Shown here: piece after piece, positions 47,199 through 55,478 of the stretch
Position numbering within the stretch: position 1 is the stretch's first letter
Layout: each line of letters begins with the position of its first letter
Source of the DNA: Microbacterium enclense
GTDB lineage: Bacteria > Actinomycetota > Actinomycetes > Actinomycetales > Microbacteriaceae
Length of the DNA stretch: 64,000 bases
Assembly (NCBI GenBank): GCA_038182865.1
Contig: CP116226.1
Coordinates: 3,844,001-3,908,000, forward strand
Reading direction: 5' to 3'
Translations under genes and position numbers: made by a program
The notes under the pieces: model-generated
The model's database searches: none
What the model was told of the DNA's origin: nothing
Seen by the model: the letters and a program-made list of their open reading frames with translations, nothing else

Positions 47199-47867
47199 AT
47201 GCGCGTGCTGATCGTCGAGGACGAGCCCTATCTCGCCGAGGCGATTCGCGACGGACTTCGTCTCGAAGCGATCGCGGCCGACATCGCCGGCGATAGCGAC
47301 TCCGCCCTCGAACAGCTCGGCTACACGGCCTATGACGTGGTCATCCTCGACCGCGACATCCCCGGTCCGAACGGCGATGAGATCGCCCGGCATCTCGCGG
47401 CTCAATCTGCCGCACCGCGTGTCCTCATGCTCACCGCCGCCGACCGGCTGGATGACAAGACCTCCGGGTTCGAGAGCGGTGCCGACGACTACCTCACCAA
47501 ACCGTTCGTCCTGAAGGAGCTGGTGCTGCACGTGCGAGCGCTGGCGCGGCGTCCGGCCGCAGGGACTCCCCCGATCCTGGAACGCGACGGCATCCGCCTC
47601 GACCCGTTCCGCCGCGAGGTCTACCGCGACGGGAGATACGTCTCACTGACCCGCAAGCAGTTCGCGGTCCTCGAGGTCCTCATGGGTGCGAGTGGTGGTG
47701 TCGTGAGCGCCGAGGTGCTGCTCGAACGCGCGTGGGACGAGAACGCCGACCCTTTCACCAACGCGGTCCGCATCACGATCTCGACGCTGCGCAAACGCCT
47801 CGGTGAGCCCTGGCTCATCCAGACCGTCCCCGGCGTCGGGTACCGCATCGGCCCCGCGGATGCGTGA
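47199..47867 (+). CDS. OmpR-family response regulator
   Basis: A 222-residue regulator: receiver domain with acidic pocket (VEDEP), phospho-acceptor Asp51 (VVILDRDIPGP), Thr in MLTAADR and Lys in YLTKPF; then a winged-helix DNA-binding domain (SLTRKQFAVLEVLMGASGG, TISTLRKRLGEPWLIQTVPG). The receptor kinase follows with an eight-base overlap, so they form one two-component system, similar in type to CutR/CutS of streptomycetes. The stimulus is unknown. Confidence 0.95.
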   Translation: MRVLIVEDEPYLAEAIRDGLRLEAIAADIAGDSDSALEQLGYTAYDVVILDRDIPGPNGDEIARHLAAQSAAPRVLMLTAADRLDDKTSGFESGADDYLTKPFVLKELVLHVRALARRPAAGTPPILERDGIRLDPFRREVYRDGRYVSLTRKQFAVLEVLMGASGGVVSAEVLLERAWDENADPFTNAVRITISTLRKRLGEPWLIQTVPGVGYRIGPADA

Positions 47868-48999
47868 GCGTCCGGCCGGGCTCTCGGTCCGCATCAAACT
47901 GACCCTCAGCTACGCCGTCTTCGTCGTGATCGTCGGTATCGCGCTCTTCGCGGTGGGTTTCCTGGTGCTCCGCTTCCTCCCGGAGGGCAACCTCTATGCC
48001 GACAGCGGCCTGTTCACCCCCGCGCGCCAGAACCTCGCCGATGCGTTCGTGAAGTATGCGTGGTTCGCGGTGGCGGGTCTCGCGGTGATCGGTCTCGGTG
48101 GAGGGTGGATCGTCGCCGGGGTCATGCTCCGCCCGCTCACCCGGATCACCGACGCCGCCCGGGCCGTCCGCGACGGCGACCTCGACCACCGCGTGAGCCT
48201 CACCGGGCGCCGCGACGAGCTGACCGACCTGGCCGACACGTTCGACGCGATGCTCGCCCGGATCGCCGAGACGGTGCAGGAGCAGCGCCGCTTCGCCGCG
48301 AACGCGTCGCACGAGTTGCGCACCCCGCACGCGACGATGCGCACCATGCTCGAGGTCGCGCGCGCCGACCCCGAGAGCGTCGACATCGCGCGGCTTCTCG
48401 CCCGGCTCGACGAGACGAACGAGCGGGCGATCCGTCTGACCGAGGCCCTCCTCGCGCTGTCGCGGGCCTCGCAGGGTGGTGCGATCGCGCGCACCGCCGT
48501 CGCCGTCGACGCGGTGGCCGCAGACGTGTGCGGAGAGCAGGCGACGGGCGCGGCCACGGCATCCGTCCGGCTCACGCTGACCGTCACCGGACCCGCCGAG
48601 GCCCTCGCCGACGAGACGCTCGTCCGTCAGATGCTGACGAACCTCGTGCACAACGCGATCCTCTACAGCGGACCGGTCGCCCCCGTCGACGGGCGCGACG
48701 CGATCCGCGAGGTGCATGTCGTCGTCACGGCGGACGACGAGGGAGCGGTCATCGAGGTCGTGAACACCGGCGCCGTCCTCACGCGCGAGCTCGTCGCGAC
48801 CCTGCCCGAACCCTTCGTCCGCGCGGCCGGCCGTACCCGCGCAACCGACGGCGGGACAGGACTCGGGCTCGCGATCGCGGTCGCCATCGTCCGGGCGCAC
48901 GAGGGATCTCTCCATCTGTGGCCTCGGGAAGGCGGCGGGCTGTACGCACGTGTGCGGCTCCCCCGTGCGGTGGCGGCTCAGCCGCGCGGCACCGGCTGA
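47860..48999 (+). CDS. Sensor histidine kinase (CutS-like), partner of the preceding regulator
   Basis: A 379-residue kinase with two transmembrane helices (about 14-38 and 66-90) enclosing a short extracellular loop, a HAMP domain (91-143), HisKA with ASHELRTPHATMRTML (His151), and a HATPase domain (N box LTNLVHNAILYSG, G2 GGTGLGLAIA). The ATG at 47860 overlaps the regulator by eight bases. The small sensor loop suggests envelope or membrane sensing. Its 3' end overlaps the convergent VanZ-like gene by 22 bases, so antisense effects are possible. Confidence 0.94.
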   Translation: MRERPAGLSVRIKLTLSYAVFVVIVGIALFAVGFLVLRFLPEGNLYADSGLFTPARQNLADAFVKYAWFAVAGLAVIGLGGGWIVAGVMLRPLTRITDAARAVRDGDLDHRVSLTGRRDELTDLADTFDAMLARIAETVQEQRRFAANASHELRTPHATMRTMLEVARADPESVDIARLLARLDETNERAIRLTEALLALSRASQGGAIARTAVAVDAVAADVCGEQATGAATASVRLTLTVTGPAEALADETLVRQMLTNLVHNAILYSGPVAPVDGRDAIREVHVVVTADDEGAVIEVVNTGAVLTRELVATLPEPFVRAAGRTRATDGGTGLGLAIAVAIVRAHEGSLHLWPREGGGLYARVRLPRAVAAQPRGTG

Positions 49000-49430
49000 G
49001 ACGCCCGCACGGCGGCCAGGGCCACGAGCCGCAGGGCCAGGACGAACACCATTCCCACCGCACCTCCGAGGGTGTTGAACACGATGTCGTCGACGTCGGG
49101 CACGCGGCCGGGAACGAGCGCCTGTGCGGTCTCGACCGACAGCGAGACCGCCGCGCCGAACAGGACGGTCACGGGTGCCCAGCGCGACGGAAGAAGGGCT
49201 GTGACCGCCATCCCCAGCGGCACGAACAGCGCGATGTTCAACATCATCTCGCTGTGCTGAGCGAGGACCACACCGCCCCATCGTTCGGTGACGAGGAAGA
49301 GCACGTCGACGACGCGCTCCTGGACCGGTCGGACCAGCGCGCGAGGCGCCAAGGTGAGCACGCCGACGACGGCGAGCGCCGCGGCGGCGACGAAGACGCG
49401 GGTGGGCGTCAGGATCTGACTGTTCGACAC
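48978..49430 (-). CDS. VanZ-like membrane protein
   Basis: A 150-residue protein with about four transmembrane helices. The marks of the VanZ-like family are MMLNIALFVPLGMAVTALLP, SLSVETAQALVPGRVPDVDD and IVFNTLGGAVGMV. VanZ itself raises teicoplanin resistance by unknown means; most homologues have no proven function. CAGGAGG lies six bases before the GTG at 49430. Its position beside a VanY-type carboxypeptidase and a two-component system makes an envelope-homeostasis role plausible. Confidence 0.9.
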   Translation of the reverse strand: MSNSQILTPTRVFVAAAALAVVGVLTLAPRALVRPVQERVVDVLFLVTERWGGVVLAQHSEMMLNIALFVPLGMAVTALLPSRWAPVTVLFGAAVSLSVETAQALVPGRVPDVDDIVFNTLGGAVGMVFVLALRLVALAAVRASQPVPRG

Positions 49431-49533
49431 GGGGACCTCCTGAGGTGTTCGGGATCCCAGCCCACACCGCGCCACGTTGCGACGCCGTCTGCGCCCGCGC
49501 ATACGCGCACGATATGCCCCGCCTCGACGGACA

Positions 49534-49938
49534 ATGGATGCCGTGACCACCCGCACCCGCCCCATACTCCCGCTGCTCGTCGACGCCGTTCTCGTTGTGG
49601 TGTTCGCCGCGATCGGGCGCGCGACGCACGACGGGGACGTCCTGGGTCCTGCCGGTTCGGGTCTTGCCAGCACCGCATGGCCGTTCCTCGTAGCTCTGCT
49701 CGTCGGCTGGCTCGTGTCGCGGGCGTGGCACGCTCCGCTCGCCCCGGTGCGCACAGGACTCCCCGTGTGGGCAGTGACGGTCACCGTCGGTATGGTGCTG
49801 CGATCCTTCGACGGCCAGGGAGTTGCCGTGGCGTTCGTGATCGTCGCGTCGATCACGCTGGCGGTGTTCCTGATCGGGTGGCGCGGGGTCGCGCGGATCG
49901 TTGCGCAGCTGCGGTCGCGGAGCCGTCGACAGGTCTGA
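49534..49938 (+). CDS. DUF3054 membrane protein
   Basis: A 134-residue protein with four predicted transmembrane helices: LLVDAVLVVVFAAIGRATHD, AWPFLVALLVGWLVSRAW, WAVTVTVGMVLRS and VAFVIVASITLAVFLIGWRG, matching the actinobacterial DUF3054 family. Function unknown. Two starts are possible, ATG at 49534 and GTG three codons later; neither has a clear ribosome site. Confidence 0.85.
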   Translation: MDAVTTRTRPILPLLVDAVLVVVFAAIGRATHDGDVLGPAGSGLASTAWPFLVALLVGWLVSRAWHAPLAPVRTGLPVWAVTVTVGMVLRSFDGQGVAVAFVIVASITLAVFLIGWRGVARIVAQLRSRSRRQV

Positions 49939-50047
49939 GACACGTCCCCCTGACGATCGGCCGACGACAATGAGACGCTCGCGGCACCGGTCGGCAGGTA
50001 CGGGTGAGAGACAGACGACCGACTCACCCGGAAGGTGCTCCCCGACG

Positions 50048-50635
50048 ATGATGGACGACGAACTACCGCGCGCGGATCCTGCGCGCCATGTCGATGACGT
50101 GCGCGCCGAGGCCGTCGTCACACGTATCTGGGATCGCGTGCGAGCGACGACGTCCGCACCGCCTCGGCGGCGCGGGCGGGTGGTCCTCCCCGCCGGTATC
50201 GCCGTCGTCGCCCTGTCGACGGGCGCCGCCCTGGCGGCCCCGATCTGGCTCGGCGTCGGGCAGGAGGCGACGCCCGTCGATCCTGACGCACGGATCCCGA
50301 TCACCTACACGACACGCAGCGGTGTCACCGTGCACTGCGTCTGGGCCGTGCGGGTCGGCGATGCGGATCGCACCGCACAGGACGCGCGCATCGGACGGGC
50401 GCTGGCGCAGACCGATTGGGAAGGCGTCGGCCAGGAGATCTACGACAGGGCGATCGCGAATCCGCGTGGCCCTCAGCCGGGTGAGGTCTGGACGAACGAC
50501 ACTCCCGAGGTACGGGACTCCCTGTCCTTCCGGATCGCGGTGACTCCCGTGATCGAGCGGCGGCTTCCCCCGGAGATCGTCGCTCTCAAGCCCTCCTGGG
50601 CGAGCACCAGCGACTGCACGGGTCCGTACCGGTGA
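50048..50635 (+). CDS. Single-pass membrane protein coupled to an ECF sigma factor
   Basis: A 195-residue protein: about 45 cytoplasmic residues (HVDDVRAEAVVTRIWDRVRA), one transmembrane helix (VVLPAGIAVVALSTGAALAA), and an extracellular part of about 125 residues with two Cys (VHCVWAV and SDCTGPYR). This anti-sigma-like arrangement, together with the four-base GTGA overlap with the sigma gene, suggests a regulator of that sigma factor, but no zinc anti-sigma HxxxCxxC motif is seen, and the gene order (before sigma) is the reverse of usual. ATG 50048 or 50051. Confidence 0.75.
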   Translation: MMDDELPRADPARHVDDVRAEAVVTRIWDRVRATTSAPPRRRGRVVLPAGIAVVALSTGAALAAPIWLGVGQEATPVDPDARIPITYTTRSGVTVHCVWAVRVGDADRTAQDARIGRALAQTDWEGVGQEIYDRAIANPRGPQPGEVWTNDTPEVRDSLSFRIAVTPVIERRLPPEIVALKPSWASTSDCTGPYR

Positions 50636-51237
50636 GCCGCTCCGCGGACCCTGGACCCGAGGCGTGGGCATCGACGGTCGTCGCCGACAACGGCGCTGAC
50701 CTCCTGCGCTACTTCGCTCGTCGACACCCGGGGGACGCCGGTGATCTGCTCCACGAGACGCTTGCCGTGATCTGGAGACGACGCGACGGCTTGCCCACGA
50801 ATCCCGTCGACGCGCGGATGTGGAGCTTCGGTGTCGCGCGCAATGTCTCGCGGCGACACCACCGGAGGCTGCGCAGCCGTGTTCGCCTACAGGACGCCTT
50901 GACGTCACACGTCGATGTCGCCGCGCAACCTCCGACCGATCCCGCGGTGGCGGCGGAGGAGCGGGAGCGCGATCGGGACGTGCGCGCGGCCCTCGGTCGT
51001 CTCCGCGCCGCGGACCGGGAGTTGATCGTCCTCGTCCACTGGGACGGCTTCTCACTCGCCGACGCCGCCGAGCTCCTCGGGCTGAATCCCTCCACGGCCA
51101 GGACACGCTACGGACGGGCGAAGGAGCGCCTCGCCGTCTCCCTCGCACCGCATCGGGCGGGGTCTCTCCCGGCATACGGGGAAACCGGCGCGCGCGATGC
51201 TCGACGCGGGTCCGGCCCCGACGCGCAGGACGCGTGA
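50632..51237 (+). CDS. ECF-type RNA polymerase sigma factor
   Basis: A 201-residue sigma-70 family factor: region 2 (LLRYFARRHPGDAGDLLHET and LAVIWRRRDGLP, WSFGVARNVSRRHHR) and region 4 (ALGRLRAADRELIVLVHWDG, FSLADAAELLGLNPSTARTR) are both intact. It would direct polymerase to a small set of promoters. GTG start overlaps the stop of the membrane protein before it. The Gly/Ala/Asp-rich C-terminal tail is unusual but without known meaning. Confidence 0.93.
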   Translation: MSRSADPGPEAWASTVVADNGADLLRYFARRHPGDAGDLLHETLAVIWRRRDGLPTNPVDARMWSFGVARNVSRRHHRRLRSRVRLQDALTSHVDVAAQPPTDPAVAAEERERDRDVRAALGRLRAADRELIVLVHWDGFSLADAAELLGLNPSTARTRYGRAKERLAVSLAPHRAGSLPAYGETGARDARRGSGPDAQDA

Positions 51238-51254
51238 CGATCCCCGCGGAACGG

Positions 51255-51767
51255 TCAGTCGGCGAGCGAGACGTCGACCTGGATCTCGGTCGCGAGCCGC
51301 TCGAGTTCGGTGACCAGATCATCGGCCTCGACCCCGTCGACGAGGGCCACGGTGATGGACGCCTCGAACAGGCGCCCGCCCGCCATGGCGGCATCCGTCG
51401 TCTGCGTCGACATGCGCTCGATGCTCACTCCGCGGGCGTGGAGGGCCGCCGAGACCTCACGTACGATGCCCGGTCGGTCATTGCCGATCACGTCGAGGGT
51501 CACGCTGTGCGGGGCGGACGCCGTGCCCTCGGGCGCTCCGGTGTGCACGGTCACCGAGAGGGTACCGGCCATGCCCGCGAGCGCGGCGCGCAGCGCCTCG
51601 GCCTGGTCGGCGCCGACCGACACCTCAACGATCCCGGCGAACGCACCGGCAAGCTCGGCGAGCTCGCTGTTCTCCCAGTTGCCGCCGTGGGCATCGACGA
51701 TGTCGGCGACCGACGACACGAGGCCCGCGCGGTCATCGCCGACGACGGTCAAGACGAGGGTGGTCAT
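51255..51767 (-). CDS. Double ACT-domain protein, GcvR-like
   Basis: A 170-residue protein made of two ACT domains: first about 2-75 (LVLTVVGDDRAGLVSSVADI, NWENSELAELAGAFAGIVEV) and second about 86-165 (VTLDVIGNDRPGIVREVSAA, SIERMSTQTTDA). The family resembles GcvR, which controls the glycine cleavage system in E. coli; in actinobacteria the role is not known. ATG at 51767. Convergent with the sigma factor gene. Confidence 0.9.
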   Translation of the reverse strand: MTTLVLTVVGDDRAGLVSSVADIVDAHGGNWENSELAELAGAFAGIVEVSVGADQAEALRAALAGMAGTLSVTVHTGAPEGTASAPHSVTLDVIGNDRPGIVREVSAALHARGVSIERMSTQTTDAAMAGGRLFEASITVALVDGVEADDLVTELERLATEIQVDVSLAD

Positions 51768-51827
51768 GGCCACAGCGTACAGACGGTCCCCTGCTAGCGT
51801 GGGGGCAACGTCGAGGGGAGGACGCCG

Positions 51828-52106
51828 ATGATCGCATCGCTGATCGCTTTGCTGAACCTGCTCCTCGCGACCGCCGAGCTCGCGCTCACCCCCGGAACCG
51901 GAGCGCCGCTGCTCGCCGTCGTCCTGGCCGCGGCGGTCGTCGTCACCGTCGCGATCGTGCTCGTCGTGCTGCCGGCTCTTCTCGCCGGGGCGTCGCCCCG
52001 CACACCGCGGCCGATCGATCCGTCCGCTCCCCTCACGCAGAGCGATCCCGACGCGGCGGGGCACCCGCGCCCTCGAGCGCCGGGATTCGTGGCCCGCGCC
52101 GCCTAG
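51828..52106 (+). CDS. DUF6412 small membrane protein
   Basis: A 92-residue product with two hydrophobic helices (LIALLNLLLATAELAL and LLAVVLAAAVVVTVAIVLVV) and the tail SAPLTQSDPDAAGHPRPRAP, the sequence mark of actinobacterial DUF6412 proteins, which travel with a YidC paralogue. GGGAGGA lies six bases before the ATG. It precedes the YidC-like gene and should be co-transcribed. Confidence 0.88.
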   Translation: MIASLIALLNLLLATAELALTPGTGAPLLAVVLAAAVVVTVAIVLVVLPALLAGASPRTPRPIDPSAPLTQSDPDAAGHPRPRAPGFVARAA

Positions 52107-52241
52107 CCCTCGCCCCACGCCGTCTCCCGACGGCGGTCTGTGGCATCCGTTCCGGAGGGGCCGGTGGCGCCGGCCGTCGGTACCCCGCTCCCGGGTGCCG
52201 TGGCCGATGATCCCTCGATCACCGCCACGAACGGACACGTC

Positions 52242-52973
52242 ATGGACCTCTTCGCTCTTCCCCCGCTCGCCTTCCTCCTCGACCTCACCACCACCGCTCT
52301 CCTCTCCCTCACGTCCGCCCTCTCGCCACTCGCGGGCGGGCTGGCAGCAGCTCTCGCCGTCGTGGCGGTCACCCTTCTCGTCCGCCTGCTCCTCATCCCG
52401 GTCGGCGTCTCGCAGGCTCGCGCCGAGCAGACCCGCGCACGCCTGGCACCGCGCTTGCGGGCTCTGCAGGAACGCTGGCGGAAGAACCCCGAACGTCTCC
52501 AGCGCGAGACGATGCAGCTCTACCGCGATGAGAACACCTCCCCCGCAGCCGGATGCCTCCCGCTGCTCGCGCAGGCCCCGGTCGTGGGGCTGCTCTACGC
52601 CGTGTTCCTCCACCCCACCGTCGGGGGCCACGCGAACACCCTGCTCACCCATGACCTCTTCGGCGTCCCTCTCGGGAGCACCCTGCTCGGGGCGATGACC
52701 TCGGGAACTGTGGATGCCATGACCCTCGCCGTCTTCGGAACCCTCGTCGTCGTGATCGCCGGGGTCGCCGAGCTCACCCGGCGGCTGCTGCGACCCGCGA
52801 CCGACCCGTCCGCGCCATCGTGGATGACGGGCATGGTGGGGGCGCTGCAGTTCACGACCGCGGTCGTGGCACTGTTCGTCCCCCTCGCAGCCGCGCTGTA
52901 CCTGACCGTCACGACCATCTGGACGCTCGTCCAGCGCGTCGTGCTGCGGCGGAGATACCCGCTGCCGGTGTGA
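52242..52973 (+). CDS. YidC/Oxa1-family membrane insertase paralogue
   Basis: A 243-residue insertase-like protein with about five transmembrane helices. Family features are the basic cytoplasmic loop (RARLAPRLRALQERWRKNPE, with the helical-hairpin motif) and the conserved AGCLPLLAQAPVVGLLYAVF. It is shorter than housekeeping YidC and lacks its large N-terminal domain, so it is a paralogue. The start is uncertain: ATG at 52242 begins MDLFALPPLAFLLDL; a GTG at 52140 would add 34 hydrophilic residues. With DUF6412 it may insert a special set of membrane proteins. Confidence 0.88.
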   Translation: MDLFALPPLAFLLDLTTTALLSLTSALSPLAGGLAAALAVVAVTLLVRLLLIPVGVSQARAEQTRARLAPRLRALQERWRKNPERLQRETMQLYRDENTSPAAGCLPLLAQAPVVGLLYAVFLHPTVGGHANTLLTHDLFGVPLGSTLLGAMTSGTVDAMTLAVFGTLVVVIAGVAELTRRLLRPATDPSAPSWMTGMVGALQFTTAVVALFVPLAAALYLTVTTIWTLVQRVVLRRRYPLPV

Positions 52974-52976
52974 GGC

Positions 52977-54206
52977 TCAGGCTGCGCGGCGGTCCCACCG
53001 CTCGGACCGGGCGGCGTTCACCCCGGCCATCGCGAGAACGAGGAGCGCCGCCCCCGTCGGCAGCAGCATCGCCGTCTCGACGGACACCCGTTCCGCGATC
53101 GCACCCGTCACGGCGGACGACAACGCCTGCGCGAGCGTCAGCGCCGAAGCGAGGACCGTCATGGTCGAGGCGGTCCGACCGCGCGGGGCCCGGTGTCCGG
53201 CGAGGCTGAACAACGTCACCAGGGAGGGGCCGACGCCGATGCCCATGAGGCACAGCACCATAGTCACGGTCGGCACCGATCCGCCGACCGTGTAGGCGCC
53301 CGCGGACGCGGTGAGGATGCTCGCGAACGCCACGAGCCGCCACCGCAGCGCGAAGCGCGCGGGAAGCATCGCGACGGCGAGGGCCAGAACGGCCGATCCG
53401 ACCCCCATGACGCCGTACAGCAAGGCCCCGGCCTCGGGCGCGCCCTGCGCCTCCATGAAGGCGGTGAGCGAGGTGAGCGTTGAGCCGAAGAACAGTCCCA
53501 CCCCGAAGACCGAGGCGACCAGCACGAGCAGTCGCGGGTGCAGGAGCTCTCGGACAGGCGCCATGGCTGCCCGTTCGGCACGTTCGGGCACGGCCCGGCC
53601 GGTGGGGTGCAGGGCGAACGCCGTGACGAAGACGAAACTGAGCACAGCCGCCCCGGCGATCGGCGCCCAGGGCGCGACGAGAGCGGCCAGGAGCCCGACG
53701 ACGAACGGTCCGATGACGAACGCGGTCTCGTCCGCGGCGGACTCGTACGCCATCGCCCGAGAGAACGTGCGTTCGCGCTGCTGCGGATCCACCCTCTCAC
53801 CGATGAGAGCCATCAGGCGGCTCCGCGACATCGCCGCGGTCTGGGGGCCGGTCAGCCCGATCGCGACCGCGGAGGCCATCAACAGCGCGTCCGAGGCCGA
53901 CGCCGCCACCACCAGAGGGAAGAGCGAGAGCAGGATGCCATTGGCCAGGCCCACCGGGACCAGCACCCGGCGCTGCCCGAACCGGTCGGCGAGATCCCCG
54001 AGCACCGGGCCCGCGACGACGACACCCACTCCGACCGCGGCGGAAGTGAGTCCGCCCAGAGCCACCGAGCCGCGCGCCGCGACGACGAGCGCGAGCACCC
54101 CCACCGTCATCATGGCGAACGGCAGACGGGCGACGAACGCCGCGGGGAAGTACCACAGACCCGTGTGCTGGATCAGCGATCGGCGGGTGACGACGGGCAG
54201 GGTCAT
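52977..54206 (-). CDS. MFS transporter
   Basis: A 409-residue permease with twelve predicted helices. The loop 2-3 motif LGDLADRFGQRRVLVPVGLA is clear. It resembles uncharacterised MFS efflux proteins of actinobacteria. The ATG at 54206 (MTLPVVTRRSLIQHTG) has CCGGAGACC upstream and is preferred over an earlier in-frame ATG that adds 27 hydrophilic residues. Four bases separate its stop from the convergent YidC paralogue. Confidence 0.88.
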   Translation of the reverse strand: MTLPVVTRRSLIQHTGLWYFPAAFVARLPFAMMTVGVLALVVAARGSVALGGLTSAAVGVGVVVAGPVLGDLADRFGQRRVLVPVGLANGILLSLFPLVVAASASDALLMASAVAIGLTGPQTAAMSRSRLMALIGERVDPQQRERTFSRAMAYESAADETAFVIGPFVVGLLAALVAPWAPIAGAAVLSFVFVTAFALHPTGRAVPERAERAAMAPVRELLHPRLLVLVASVFGVGLFFGSTLTSLTAFMEAQGAPEAGALLYGVMGVGSAVLALAVAMLPARFALRWRLVAFASILTASAGAYTVGGSVPTVTMVLCLMGIGVGPSLVTLFSLAGHRAPRGRTASTMTVLASALTLAQALSSAVTGAIAERVSVETAMLLPTGAALLVLAMAGVNAARSERWDRRAA

Positions 54207-54305
54207 GGAACGGTCTCCGGGGGCAGGGAAGGTGCCGCCTTGCCGAGCCGGTAGGTAGATGCACTGCGTGCGGCGGGCGAACCGCACCGTCGATTCTACC
54301 GAAGG

Positions 54306-54521
54306 TCAGGAAACGAGCGCGGCGATCGCGGCGATCAGCGAGGCAAGAGCGAGCACCAGCGCGAGAGCGATGAGCACGGTGTGCACGATGAGGAACGGCG
54401 TCGCCTTGCCCGCGGCGTTCTTCGCCCGGGGGTCCTTCGCGACCCGCACGTAGAAGCGTGGCCACACGACGGCATTGAAGACGGCGTTGGCGAACAGCAG
54501 CACGATGAGGACGGGTTCCAT
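54306..54521 (-). CDS. SCO4848-type small membrane protein
   Basis: A 71-residue protein with two transmembrane helices (VLIVLLFANAVFNAVVWPRF and FLIVHTVLIALALVLALASL), joined by VRVAKDPRAKNAAGKATP; this matches the small SCO4848 family of actinobacteria. Function unknown. GAGG-rich sequence precedes the ATG. Confidence 0.85.
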   Translation of the reverse strand: MEPVLIVLLFANAVFNAVVWPRFYVRVAKDPRAKNAAGKATPFLIVHTVLIALALVLALASLIAAIAALVS

Positions 54522-54549
54522 CCTCCCAGCCTAGGTTCCGGGACCGGAC

Positions 54550-54891
54550 TCAGACCGCGCACGCGATGCAGCGACGTGCGAACGGCCGTGCTTCCAACCG
54601 GGCGTCGGGGATCGGCCGACCGCACTTCTCGCAGACACCGAACGTTCCGGATGCCACCCGCTCCCGCGCCGCCCGGATCTCGCCCTGCTCGGCTTCGGCG
54701 CCCCGGCGCAGTGCGTCGACCTGCGCCCATTCACCCGACAGCGTCGACCCCTCGGGGTCGTGCTCGTCGTCGGCCGTGGCATCCGCTCGATCGTGCCGGA
54801 GGCTCGCCTCGTCTTCGCGAAGGCGGGCGAGACGATGATCGACCTCGCGCTCGCGGTCGTCGAGCATGCGCTCCGCTCGTGCGGCATCCAT
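54550..54891 (-). CDS. DksA/TraR-family zinc-finger protein
   Basis: A 113-residue protein: N-terminal coiled coil rich in Arg/Glu/Asp (DDREREVDHRLARLREDEAS), then a C4 zinc finger with CEKCGRPIPDARL and CIACAV. It resembles the DksA/TraR proteins that bind RNA polymerase; the acidic tip residues of DksA are not evident, so function is inferred. ATG at 54891, and it overlaps no neighbour. Confidence 0.9.
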   Translation of the reverse strand: MDAARAERMLDDREREVDHRLARLREDEASLRHDRADATADDEHDPEGSTLSGEWAQVDALRRGAEAEQGEIRAARERVASGTFGVCEKCGRPIPDARLEARPFARRCIACAV

Positions 54892-54943
54892 GCTCCGACG
54901 CTAGCCCCTGCCCCTGACATCGGCGCTGCGGCAAGATCGAGGC

Positions 54944-55318
54944 ATGAGCGAGCTTCGACGTCACTGGACCCCGACCGCGGTGTTGTTGCTCGCCCTCGCG
55001 ATCGCGGGTCTGATCGGCACCTGGAGCTTCAACGCTCTCGCGATCGTGCAGATGAGGGACTTCGTGGGCGACCTCGTGTCGAGCGGTCCCGCGGTCTCGT
55101 CGATCACGGTCGACCTTCTCGTCGTGGCGATCGCCGGGAGCGTGTTCATCGTCGTCGAAGCGCGCAGGCTCGGCATGCGCTTCGCGTGGCTGTACGTCGT
55201 GCTGTCGGGCGTCACGGCGTTCGCGTTCACGTTCCCGCTGTTCCTCGCGATGCGCCAGCGGCGCCTCACCGCTCGCGCTCGTGGGGCCTCCAGCGAGCTC
55301 CCGTCCGGCAGCGCGTGA
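54944..55318 (+). CDS. DUF2834 membrane protein
   Basis: A 124-residue protein with three helices: AVLLLALAIAGLIGTWSFNA, ITVDLLVVAIAGSVFIVVEA, AWLYVVLSGVTAFAFTFPLF, and the family motif VVEARRLGMRFAWLYVVLS. Function unknown. Starts at ATG 54944, divergent from the DksA-type gene. Confidence 0.88.
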   Translation: MSELRRHWTPTAVLLLALAIAGLIGTWSFNALAIVQMRDFVGDLVSSGPAVSSITVDLLVVAIAGSVFIVVEARRLGMRFAWLYVVLSGVTAFAFTFPLFLAMRQRRLTARARGASSELPSGSA

Positions 55319-55398
55319 GCGCGAACGACGCTGCAGCCGCGCGCGCTGGTCGGCGCAGTGCGCCTCTGAGCCCGCGAGAGCACGCCGGGTGCTGCCGC

Positions 55399-55462
55399 GC
55401 GTGAGTCACCAGGATTCGTGACGCGACCGGAGGCGGCGGCGACGAGTCCCGGCGACTCACGC
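55399..55462. repeat. Imperfect inverted repeat after the NmrA-like gene
   Basis: 21-base arms at 55399-55419 (GCGTGAGTCACCAGGATTCGT) differ at three positions from the complement of 55442-55462, all transitions, so a transcript of the minus strand can pair fully using G-U. Spacer 22 bases. It lies 17 bases past the NmrA-like stop, suggesting a terminator, but the arms could also mark a dispersed repeat. The 55319-55478 interval holds no gene. Confidence 0.6.
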
Positions 55463-55478
55463 GGGGAGCGGGCGCGAG

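Noticed and set aside
45975..49430. Vancomycin resistance operon
   Set aside because: VanY and VanZ homologues occur widely; no vanH, vanA or vanX type gene is in the window.
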